DNA from: Rhodoplanes tepidamans
GTDB taxonomy: Bacteria > Pseudomonadota > Alphaproteobacteria > Rhizobiales > Xanthobacteraceae
Direction: 5' to 3'
NCBI RefSeq assembly: GCF_030813915.1
Contig: NZ_JAUSUJ010000002.1
Coordinates: 341,634-405,633 of the forward strand
Length of the DNA: 64,000 bases
The notes under the pieces were generated by a model. The model saw nothing but the letters and a program-made list of their open reading frames with translations. It ran no database searches and had not been told where the DNA came from. The number at the start of each line of letters is the position of its first letter. Positions within the stretch are counted from its first letter, which is position 1. The translations under genes and the position numbers were made by a program. Below are positions 48,965 to 56,743 of the stretch, piece after piece.

Positions 48965-49422
48965 GAGTCCTCCGCGGTCGCCACGCCGATCGGGGGCGGC
49001 TCGTTGAGCACCGCCCAGAACATCCCGAGGTCGCGGATCGCCTGGAAGAACTGCTCGAAGCCGACCGGCTTCACCACGAAGGCGTTGACGCCGAGGCTGT
49101 AGCTCTGCACCAGGTCGCGCTCCTCGCGCGACGAGGTGAGCATCACGACCGGCGTGTGGCGCAGCTCCGGGTCGCGCTTGATCTGATCCAGCACCTCGAG
49201 CCCGTCCACCTTCGGCAGCTTGAGGTCGAGCAGCACGACGATCGGGTCGGCCGTGTCGCGGCTCGCATAGGCGCCGCGCGAGAACATGTAGTCGAGCGCC
49301 TCGGCGCCGTCGCGGGCGATCACCACGGCGTTGGCGAGCTGGCACTGCTCGAGCGCGGCGAGCGTCAGCTCGACGTCCTTGGGACTGTCCTCCACCAGGA
49401 GAATCGGCTTGAGATCGGCCAT
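48961..49422 (-). CDS. Single-domain response regulator of the phytochrome type (Rcp1-like)
   Basis: This 153-residue CheY-like protein begins KPILLVEDSPKDVELTLAAL and has Asp66 in VVLLDLKLPKVDG and the conserved Lys in VVKPVGFEQF. This pattern (LVEDSPxDxEL, LDLxLPKxDG) is typical of Rcp1-like regulators that pair with phytochromes. It has no output domain and starts ten bases after the bphP stop, so BphP is the likely phosphodonor. Its partner downstream may be the hybrid kinase, with which it overlaps. Confidence 0.92.
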   Translation of the reverse strand: MADLKPILLVEDSPKDVELTLAALEQCQLANAVVIARDGAEALDYMFSRGAYASRDTADPIVVLLDLKLPKVDGLEVLDQIKRDPELRHTPVVMLTSSREERDLVQSYSLGVNAFVVKPVGFEQFFQAIRDLGMFWAVLNEPPPIGVATAEDS

Positions 49423-49432
49423 CGGTCGAGCC

Positions 49433-51709
49433 TCATCGTCTGGGCAATGCGAAGAAGAAGGTGGCGCCGCCGTTCACGCGGCCTTCCGCCCACGCACGGC
49501 CGCCGTGGCGCTCGGCGATCCGCTTGACGTTGGCGAGGCCGATGCCGGTGCCCTCGAACTCCTCGACCCGGTGCAGCCGCTGGAACACGCCGAACAGCTT
49601 GCCGACATAGGCCATGTCGAACCCGGCGCCGTTGTCGCGCACCCGATAGATGGTCTCGTCGGCCGTCTCGGTCGAGCCGATCTCGATCACGGCCGGGTCA
49701 CGATGCCGCGAAAACTTGAGCGCGTTGTCGATCAGGTTCTGCATCGCCAGCCGCAGCATGATCGGGTCGGCGCGGGTCGGGGCCAGCGGCTCGATCCGCC
49801 ATTCGACGTTGCGGTCGTGGGTGTCGGCCTCCATCCGGCGGCGAAGATCCGCGACCAGCGCGTCCATGTCGACGGCGACCGGGGTCAGCGTCGCCCGCCC
49901 CATCTGCGAGAAGCCGAGCAGGTCGTCGACCAGGGTGCCGGCCGAGATCGCCGATTCGACGATCGTGTCGATGTAGCGGTTGCCGCGCTCGGAGAGCCGC
50001 TCGCCCTCGTACTTCTTCAGCAGCTGCGCATAGCCGACGATGTGGCGGAACGGCGCCCGCAGATCGTGGCTCACCGAATAGGAGAACGCCTCCAGCTCCT
50101 TGTTGATGCTGGTCAGGCGCTCCGACAGCGCCGCCGTCTCCTCGGCCTTGCGCAGCACGATGTCGACGATCGCGGTGCGCAGCTCGCCGGCCGCGTCGAT
50201 CTCCGGCGGCGCCCACGGCCGCGCCCGCAGCCGCACCGTCTCCTGCCACGCCGCGAAGGAGGTCCGCGGCGACGGCCGCGCTCCGTCGGCCGAGGGCTCG
50301 GCGTGCCGGCGCGGGTCGCCGCCCCAGGTGACGGTGCGGATCACCTCGGGCCGGAACCACAGCACGTAGCTGTCGTGGATCTGCGAGGTCGAGATGGCGA
50401 GCACGCCGCTCGCCAGGTCCTTCATCCGCCCGGCCTCCGGCATCGCCGCGACGAGGCTGTCGGTGGCCACCACGTCGAGCCGCTCGCGGGCCGACAGCCA
50501 GGCGACGATGGCGCGGATGTCGCGCTCCGGCGGCGTCGCGCCGATCCGCACCACGGTGCCGCCGGTGGCGACGGCGGCGCCGCCGGCGCCGGCCAGCGCC
50601 AGCAGGTCGTCGCCGCTGGCGATCAGCCCGTCGACATAGTGGTCGGCCGCCGCCATGCGGGCGAGCAGCCGGTTCTGGATCATCCGCAGCGCGTCGCGCC
50701 GGTCGGCGACCGCCGAGGCCTCGTCGGCGGCGAGCTGCAGCGACAGCACCTGGCCGACGAGGTCGCAGGCGGTGCGCACGTGATACGGCACGGTCGCCGG
50801 ATCGCGGTTGTGGCAGGAGATCAGGCCCCACAGCCGGTCGTCGCGCATCAGCGAGATCGACATCGAGGCGCCGGTGCCCATGTTGCGCATGTAGTCGAGA
50901 TGCACGGGCGAGACGCTGCGCAGCACCGCGAAGGCGAGGTCGATCGGCCGGCCGGTGAGCGGGTTCACGGGCGGCTCGATCGGCGCCGGCACGTAGCCGG
51001 CGTCGGCGATCAGCCGCAGCCGGCTGATCCGGTAGAGGTCGCGCGCCTGCGCCGGGATGTCGGCGGCCGGGAAGTGGAGCCCGAGATAGGAGGGCAGGCG
51101 GTCGTTGCGGTCCTCGGCGATCACCTCGCCGTTCCAGTCGGCGTCGAAGCGGTAGATCAGCACGCGGTCGAGCCCGGTGACGCGGCGCACCTCGCGGGCG
51201 GCCAGCGCGGTCAGCTCCGCCACGTCGCGGACCCGCTGGACCCGGTCGAGGAAGGCGCGCACATGCGGGTAGACGTCGTCGAACGAGCCGGGCTCGGAGG
51301 CGAGCGCCCGCTCGAGCTCGACCACGATCGCCCCCTCCGAGCGGTGGGCGAGCAGGTGGTGGAGCGCCTCGCCGCCCCGCATCAGGCCGAGATGGACGAC
51401 GCCGGCGTCCGGCAGGCGGGAGTCGAGGTCGCGCAGCAGCGGCGCGGCGCCGGGCGGCAGCGCCTCGGCGAGCGGCCGGCCGAGCGGGTCTCCGGCGACC
51501 GCCCCGGCGCCGCCCGCGCCGACGGCGGCCTGCACGACGCGGCCGTCGCGCGGATCGACCACCAGCAGGGCGCCGTGCGGCTGGATGCTGCCGGGCACGT
51601 GGATCGGCTCGGCCTCGCAGGCGCGCGCCGCCGGACCGGCGGCCGCGATCGCCGGCGGGGCGGCCGCCTCGCGGGCCGGTTCCCGGTCGGTGTGGTTCGT
51701 CCCGCCCAT
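49433..51709 (-). CDS. bphP: Bacteriophytochrome histidine kinase
   Basis: The 758-residue protein has the phytochrome photosensory core. The N-terminal Cys31 in ACEAEPIHVPGSIQPHG is the expected biliverdin attachment site. The GAF part shows FPAADIPAQARDLY (the PASDIP motif with one change) and SVSPVHLDYMRNMGTGASMSIS, and a PHY domain contains VTWGGDP. The kinase part has the phospho-His in YSVSHDLRAPFRH, NLIDNALKFSR, and GTGIGLANVKRI. It should sense red/far-red light and signal through the downstream regulator. The ATG at 51709 is preferred to a GTG six bases upstream because GGGGGCG lies six bases before it. Confidence 0.95.
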   Translation of the reverse strand: MGGTNHTDREPAREAAAPPAIAAAGPAARACEAEPIHVPGSIQPHGALLVVDPRDGRVVQAAVGAGGAGAVAGDPLGRPLAEALPPGAAPLLRDLDSRLPDAGVVHLGLMRGGEALHHLLAHRSEGAIVVELERALASEPGSFDDVYPHVRAFLDRVQRVRDVAELTALAAREVRRVTGLDRVLIYRFDADWNGEVIAEDRNDRLPSYLGLHFPAADIPAQARDLYRISRLRLIADAGYVPAPIEPPVNPLTGRPIDLAFAVLRSVSPVHLDYMRNMGTGASMSISLMRDDRLWGLISCHNRDPATVPYHVRTACDLVGQVLSLQLAADEASAVADRRDALRMIQNRLLARMAAADHYVDGLIASGDDLLALAGAGGAAVATGGTVVRIGATPPERDIRAIVAWLSARERLDVVATDSLVAAMPEAGRMKDLASGVLAISTSQIHDSYVLWFRPEVIRTVTWGGDPRRHAEPSADGARPSPRTSFAAWQETVRLRARPWAPPEIDAAGELRTAIVDIVLRKAEETAALSERLTSINKELEAFSYSVSHDLRAPFRHIVGYAQLLKKYEGERLSERGNRYIDTIVESAISAGTLVDDLLGFSQMGRATLTPVAVDMDALVADLRRRMEADTHDRNVEWRIEPLAPTRADPIMLRLAMQNLIDNALKFSRHRDPAVIEIGSTETADETIYRVRDNGAGFDMAYVGKLFGVFQRLHRVEEFEGTGIGLANVKRIAERHGGRAWAEGRVNGGATFFFALPRR

Positions 51710-52043
51710 GGTCACGCCCCCGGGGGGCGCGCGGCGGCCGACCGCCCGCCGCCGCCGCGGACTCGACCTCGGGACCGGCCGTGCGGCGGCCGGTCGACAG
51801 GGCGGGAGCGCGGGAGAAGCACGGACGACCTCGCGGGGGTGGCAGGGACCTCTGTCTCGGCGGTGCTGTTCGGTCGCCGACGAGAGCTTTGCTGATATGC
51901 CGTAACGTGCGGCGGAAGCGCGGGTTCCTTGGCCTGCGCGGGGCGCATGGCCGGCCGCGGGAGGATCATGGAACCACCCGCGGGGCGGCCCCCGCAGGAC
52001 CGCGATACCGGGTCTCCGCCAGGCCGGACGCGCCCCGGGACGG
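51710..52043. other. Gap between bphO and bphP
   Basis: This 334 bp stretch lies between the bphO stop and the bphP start on the minus strand. I find no gene in it. The A/T-richer segment TTACGGCATATCAGCAAAGC near 51880-51910 (minus strand) may contain a bphP promoter -10. The gap means bphO and bphP might be transcribed separately. Confidence 0.45.
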
Positions 52044-52685
52044 TCAGCCGCGCGGCGGCGGATCGGCGAGGCCGGCCGCCTCGAACAGCCGGTTCACCCG
52101 GGCGAAGGCGGCCTCGGCGCCGGCGACGACGCGGGCCTCCTCGGCCTCGCTCAAGGTCACGGCGTCGAGCGCCTCGGTGAAGTGGCGCCAGTGCAGGCCG
52201 CGCCCCTGCGGATGGCCGCGCATGTGACGGGCGCCGAACGCCTCGTCGATGCCGATCTTGATCGTCTCCTGCAGCAGGAAGGGCGAGCCGAGATCGGCGC
52301 CCTCGATCACGTAGAGCCAGCCCATGCCGGTCGGGGCGTCGACCGGCGCGGCGAGCGCCGGCGCGGCGAGCGGTGCCGCGTCGAGGCCGAGGTCGTGCGC
52401 GTCCTGCTCGGCGAGGTGCAGGCGGCGGCGTTCGCGAAGATCCGGAAACACCGCGATCAGGGCCGGGTCGGCGTAGAGCACGTCGACGTCGCGGAAGATC
52501 TGCAGCTGCATCGCGAGGAAGCGGGCGTAGCGGTCGCGGTCGCGGAACGGGTCGCCCATCATGATGCGGGCGTCGAGCGCCCGGTGCACGGCGTCGGTCG
52601 CCGCCTGCAGCCGGCGCCAGCGCGAGGCGGGGGCGGGTGCGGACGTATCGGACGGCGAGGTATCGGACGGCGACGCGGAACTCAT
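52044..52685 (-). CDS. bphO: Biliverdin-producing heme oxygenase
   Basis: The 213-residue protein belongs to the heme oxygenase family linked to phytochromes. It has RWRRLQAATDAVHRALDARIM with the probable proximal ligand His34, FLAMQLQIFRDVD, and the distal-helix segment GWLYVIEGADLGSPFLLQETI. It opens heme to biliverdin, the BphP chromophore. The start at ATG 52685 has GGGAG upstream. The first 20 residues are a Ser/Pro/Asp/Thr tail encoded by a 15 bp repeat. It lies beside a heme-uptake locus, which could feed it substrate. Confidence 0.9.
   Translation of the reverse strand: MSSASPSDTSPSDTSAPAPASRWRRLQAATDAVHRALDARIMMGDPFRDRDRYARFLAMQLQIFRDVDVLYADPALIAVFPDLRERRRLHLAEQDAHDLGLDAAPLAAPALAAPVDAPTGMGWLYVIEGADLGSPFLLQETIKIGIDEAFGARHMRGHPQGRGLHWRHFTEALDAVTLSEAEEARVVAGAEAAFARVNRLFEAAGLADPPPRG
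52645..52674. repeat. In-frame tandem repeat, 15 bp x 2, at the start of bphO
   Basis: GTATCGGACGGCGAG and GTATCGGACGGCGAC lie head to tail and encode a repeated five-residue SPSDT unit in the N-terminal tail of BphO. Confidence 0.85.
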
Positions 52686-52776
52686 CGAGCAACTCCCAGG
52701 CCCGGGCTTCCGCCGCACCATGCCACGCCGCCGGCCGCCGCGACAACGCCGGCCGGGACCGATGCGCGGCGGCCGC

Positions 52777-54084
52777 TCACTCCTCGCGGAACGCGCGGGC
52801 GAGCTGGTCGCGCAGCGGCTTCACCAGATAGGACAGCGCGCTGCGCTCGCCGGTGCGGACGAACGCCTCGGCCGGCATGCCGGCGACCAGCCGCAGCCCG
52901 CCGAGCCGGGCGATCTCGGCGGCCGGCACGGCGATCCGGACCAGGTACCAGCTGCGTCCGGTGCGCTCCTCGCGGGAGAGCTCGGCGGCGATGCGCGACA
53001 CCTCGCCGGCGAGCTCCGGCGTGGTGCGCTGGTTGAACGCCGACAGCCGCAGCACGGCCGGCTGGCCGAGGCGGATCTGGTCGATGTCCTGCGGCGCCAC
53101 CTGCACCTCGAGCGCCAGCGCATCGTCCTCCGGCACCACCAGCATGATGGTCTCGGCCGCCGCGATCACGCCGCCCACCGTGTGGACGGCGAGCTCGTGC
53201 ACGCGGCCGGCCTGCGGCGCCACGATGTCGACGCGGTCGACCTGGTCCTGCGCGGCGACGCGGCGCTCGACATATTCGGCGGTCTGCGCCTCGACCTCGC
53301 GCAGGCTGGTCGCCACCTCGCTGCGCAGATCCTGATCGATCTGCAGGATCTGCAGCCGCGTCTCGGCGATGCGGCCGGCCACCTGGGCCCGGGCGGCGGC
53401 GAGGCGCCCGCGCTCGCCGTCGAGCGCCGCCGCCTCGCGCTCCAGCGCCATCATCCGCTGGATCGACACGAGGCCCCGGTCGAACAGGCCGCGCAGGCCG
53501 GCGAGCTCGCGCTCGATCAGTGCCATGCCGCGCGCCTTCGCCTCCTCCTGGGCGGCGAGGCCGCGGATCTCCGTCTCGGCCTGGGCGATGCGCTCGGCGA
53601 GCTGCGCCTTCTGGCCGTGGCGGGCGGCCCGCCGCAGCCCGAACAGCGAGCGCTCGCCGGCCGTCAGCGCGGCGACCTCGGGATCGTGGGCGCGCACCGC
53701 CAGCGCGGCCGGGAACGCGATCGCGTCGGCGTCGTCGCGCTCCGCCTCCAGCCGCGCCTGGCGGGCGGCGAGCTCGTCGAGCCGCTTGCGGGCGATCGCC
53801 AGCGTGGCGCGGGCCTGGGTCGCGTCGAGCCGGATCAGCACGTCGCCGGCGCCGACCCGGGCGCCCTCCCGCACCCGGATCTCGCCGACCACGCCGCCGG
53901 TCGGATGCTGCACCTTCTTGATGTGACTCTCGACCACCAGCTGGCCCGACGCCACCACGGCGCCGGCGAGCGTCGTCGCCGCCGCCCAGCCGCCGAGGCC
54001 GGTGACGGTAAGGCCGCAGACCAGCCCGCCGGCGGCGAGATGGCGCCGGATCGACGCCAGCACGGCGTCCTCACGCGGGCCCAT
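52777..54084 (-). CDS. hasE: HlyD-family membrane-fusion protein of type I secretion (HasE/PrtE-like)
   Basis: The 435-residue adaptor has one N-terminal membrane helix (GLVCGLTVTGLGGWAAATTLAGAVV) and the lipoyl-like segment HPTGGVVGEIRVREGARVGAGDVLIRLD. A long coiled-coil hairpin (about 90-290) follows, then a beta-rich C-terminal part with GRVHELAVHTVGGVI and VPEDDALALEVQVAPQDIDQIRLG. It would link the ABC exporter to an outer-membrane TolC. No tolC gene is in the window, as in other has loci. The ATG overlaps the ABC gene by 14 bases, so the two are coupled. Confidence 0.9.
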   Translation of the reverse strand: MGPREDAVLASIRRHLAAGGLVCGLTVTGLGGWAAATTLAGAVVASGQLVVESHIKKVQHPTGGVVGEIRVREGARVGAGDVLIRLDATQARATLAIARKRLDELAARQARLEAERDDADAIAFPAALAVRAHDPEVAALTAGERSLFGLRRAARHGQKAQLAERIAQAETEIRGLAAQEEAKARGMALIERELAGLRGLFDRGLVSIQRMMALEREAAALDGERGRLAAARAQVAGRIAETRLQILQIDQDLRSEVATSLREVEAQTAEYVERRVAAQDQVDRVDIVAPQAGRVHELAVHTVGGVIAAAETIMLVVPEDDALALEVQVAPQDIDQIRLGQPAVLRLSAFNQRTTPELAGEVSRIAAELSREERTGRSWYLVRIAVPAAEIARLGGLRLVAGMPAEAFVRTGERSALSYLVKPLRDQLARAFREE

Positions 54085-55912
54085 CGGACGCCTCCCGGGA
54101 CTCGCCGGGCCGGCCGGCCGGCTCCGCCAGGATGCGGAGCGGCGCCGGCATGCGGCCGCGCGGCGCGACGCCGCGTCCGGCCGCCTCGGCCGTCGCGGGA
54201 CGCGCTGTGGACATCCGGGCCAGCACCTCGTCGCGCGGCCCGAACGCCGTCACGCGGCCGGCCTCCATCGCCAGCACGAGGTCGACGGCGGCGAGCGCAG
54301 CCGGCCGGTGCGCCGCCACGACCGCGATGCCGCGGCGCGCCCGCACCGCCGCGATCGCCCGCGCCACCGCCGCCTCGCCGTCGGCGTCGAGGCTGGCGTC
54401 GGGCTCGTCGAGCACCACCAGGAACGGATCGCCGTAGAGCGCCCGGGCGAGGCCGATGCCCTGGCGCTGGCCGGCCGACAACGCCGCGCCGGCCTCGCCG
54501 ATGCGGGTCGCGTAGCCGCTCTCGAAGCGCAGGATCAGCGCGTGCACGCCGGCCGCCTGCGCGGCGGCGACCACGGCGGCCGGGTCCGGATCGGCGGCGA
54601 AGCGCGCGATGTTCTCGGCGACCGTGCCGTCGAACAGCGCGACGTCCTGCGGCAGGTAGCCGACATGGCGGCCGAGCGCCGCGCGGTCCCACTGGTCGAG
54701 GCTCGCGCCGTCGAGCCGCACCGCCCCGGCGGCCGGCCGCCACACGCCGACCAGCGCCCGCACCAGCGTCGACTTGCCGGAGCCGCTCGGCCCGATCACG
54801 GCGAGGGCAGAGCCCGCCGGCACGGCGAAGCCGACGCCGGCGACGGTCGGCCGCCTGCGGCCCGGCGGCACCACGGCGAGGGCCTCGGCGCGCAGCTCGC
54901 ACGCCGGCGGCGGCAGCGCCAGCGTCTCGCCGGCCGGCGGCATCAGGGCGAGCAGCCCGGCGAGCCGGGCCCAGCTCTGCCGCGCGGTGAGGAACGGCTT
55001 CCAGCTCGCCACCGCGGCGTCGACCGGCGCCAGGGCGCGGCCCATCACGATCGAGCTGGCGATCATCACGCCGGCCGTGGTCTGCTGCTCGATCACCAGC
55101 CAGGCGCCGACCGCCAGCATCGCCGACTGCAGCATCGTGCGCAGCGCCTTGGCGATGCCGCCGGCGAGCGCGGCGACGTCGCCGGCGCGGCGATGCGCGG
55201 CGAGGCAGTCGGCCGCGGCGGCCTGCCAGCGCGCCGCCCGCAGCAGTCCGAGGCCCATGGCGCACATCGCCTCGGCGCCGCGGCGGTCCGCCTCCATCAT
55301 GACGTTGCGTTCGGTGGTCCGCCGCAGCGCCGCGGCGACCGGGGCGCGGGAGAACGCGTCGGCCGTCACCGCGACCGCGACCAGCAGGACCGCGCTCGCC
55401 AGCGCGGTGACGCCGAGCCAGACATGGAACAGGAAGCACAGGCCGAGATAGAGCGGCATCCACGGCAGGTCGAAGAACGCCGCCGGGCCGCTGCCCGACA
55501 CGAAGCCCCGTACCGTGTCGAGGTCGCGCAGCGGCTGCAGGCCGTCGCCCGGCACCCGGGCGACCAGCGGCAGCCCGACGATCGCGGCATGGACGCGGCC
55601 GGACAGCCGCGCGTCGAGCGCGTCGCCGAGGCGCAGCAGAACCCGGGCCCTGATCACGTCGAGGACGCCCTGCACGGCGTAGAGCCCGGCCGCCAGCACG
55701 GCGAGGCCGACCAGGGTCGGCACGCTGCGGCTCGACAGCACCCGGTCGTAGACCTGCAGCATGAACAGCGGCGCGGTGAGCGCCAGCAGGTTGACGACGC
55801 CGCTGATCAGCGCGGTCCCGGCGATCGCCGGGGCGAGAACGGGAAAAACCGCCGCAGCCGGAGGCTGCGGCGGAGTCGATGGTCGAGCGGTCGACACAGC
55901 GGGTCCGATCAC
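54071..55912 (-). CDS. hasD: Type I secretion ABC transporter (HasD/PrtD-like)
   Basis: The 613-residue protein has a membrane domain of about six helices (residues 15-320) without the N-terminal peptidase domain, as in PrtD/HasD exporters. The ATPase domain carries Walker A IGPSGSGKST, a signature LSAGQRQG (usual form LSGGQ) and Walker B VVLDEPDASLD. It would energise export of the adjacent hemophore. The GTG start (55912) overlaps the hemophore stop by four bases (GTGA), so translation is tightly coupled. Longer in-frame extensions lie inside the hemophore gene and are not coding. Confidence 0.9.
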   Translation of the reverse strand: MIGPAVSTARPSTPPQPPAAAVFPVLAPAIAGTALISGVVNLLALTAPLFMLQVYDRVLSSRSVPTLVGLAVLAAGLYAVQGVLDVIRARVLLRLGDALDARLSGRVHAAIVGLPLVARVPGDGLQPLRDLDTVRGFVSGSGPAAFFDLPWMPLYLGLCFLFHVWLGVTALASAVLLVAVAVTADAFSRAPVAAALRRTTERNVMMEADRRGAEAMCAMGLGLLRAARWQAAAADCLAAHRRAGDVAALAGGIAKALRTMLQSAMLAVGAWLVIEQQTTAGVMIASSIVMGRALAPVDAAVASWKPFLTARQSWARLAGLLALMPPAGETLALPPPACELRAEALAVVPPGRRRPTVAGVGFAVPAGSALAVIGPSGSGKSTLVRALVGVWRPAAGAVRLDGASLDQWDRAALGRHVGYLPQDVALFDGTVAENIARFAADPDPAAVVAAAQAAGVHALILRFESGYATRIGEAGAALSAGQRQGIGLARALYGDPFLVVLDEPDASLDADGEAAVARAIAAVRARRGIAVVAAHRPAALAAVDLVLAMEAGRVTAFGPRDEVLARMSTARPATAEAAGRGVAPRGRMPAPLRILAEPAGRPGESREASDGPA

Positions 55913-56667
55913 GCCACCAGTTGGTCGTTGGCCAGCAGGGTGTAGATGTCGGAGCCGACATAGCCGGTCAGCGTCAGCGTGTTGGTGCCGTCGCTGATCG
56001 TGAGCACGCCGGTCGAGTCGTACCAGTTGCTGTAGTTGTCGATCAGGTCGTCGACATCCCCGATGAACGACACGGCGGAGAAGTCGAGCACGTCGAGATC
56101 GCCGGTGCTGGTGCCGAAGTCGGTGATCACGTCGGTCGCCCAGCCGTCGTCGAACACGAAGGTGTCGTCGCCGGCATTGCCGGTGAACGTGTCGTTGCCG
56201 GCGAAGCTGTACTGCTTGTCGTTTCCGGTGGTGCCGTACTGCTCGGTGCCGGTGGCGGCGAGATAGCTGTACAGATAGTCCATGTTGACGGTGCCGCCGG
56301 TGCCCATCAGTCCGTAGACGGCATAGTTGAACGCCGTGGTGGTCGCGCTGCCGCCGAGGTCGACGGTGAGCTGCGTGGTGTCGATCGAGAAGCCACTCGC
56401 GCTGTCGCCCGACAGGCCGACCCCGAAGGTCAGCGTGTCGACCGTGCCCGTGAAGCCGCCGTAGGTCCCGTAGGTGAAGTCGCCCTCCAGCAGCACGGAG
56501 TAGTTCGACTCGCCCGACACCTCCTCGCCGCCGCCGGCCCACTGGTCGTAGGGGGACGTCGCCGGGCTGAAGCTGCCGTGATCGGACAGCGGATCCTCGG
56601 ACCCCCAGCTCGTCAGGTAGCCGAGGAGATCGGCGCTCGCCGTGGTCTGGTAGATCTTCGCAACCAT
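55909..56667 (-). CDS. hasA: HasA-like hemophore with RTX-type C-terminal part
   Basis: The 252-residue protein starts like HasA (about 1-165): YLTSWGSEDPLSDHGSF, then DFTYGTYGGF and VDTLTFGVGLSGDSASGFSI, then FNYAVYGLMGTGG. From memory these align with the HasA heme-site loops; His30 and Tyr66 are candidate axial ligands, while the helper His of the Tyr loop is missing. The C-terminal third has RTX-like AGNDTFTGNAGDDTFVFDDG and DVITDFGTSTGDLDVLDF, followed by an uncleaved type I secretion tail. There is no N-terminal signal peptide. The ATG at 56667 has GAGAGG upstream. Secretion by the adjacent exporter is inferred from gene order. Confidence 0.78.
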   Translation of the reverse strand: MVAKIYQTTASADLLGYLTSWGSEDPLSDHGSFSPATSPYDQWAGGGEEVSGESNYSVLLEGDFTYGTYGGFTGTVDTLTFGVGLSGDSASGFSIDTTQLTVDLGGSATTTAFNYAVYGLMGTGGTVNMDYLYSYLAATGTEQYGTTGNDKQYSFAGNDTFTGNAGDDTFVFDDGWATDVITDFGTSTGDLDVLDFSAVSFIGDVDDLIDNYSNWYDSTGVLTISDGTNTLTLTGYVGSDIYTLLANDQLVA

Positions 56668-56743
56668 GTCATGGCCTCTCGGTGGTTGGCGCAATCGTCC
56701 GGCTCGTGCCGGACCCCGGTCCCGCGGCGTCCGCGGGTGTCGG

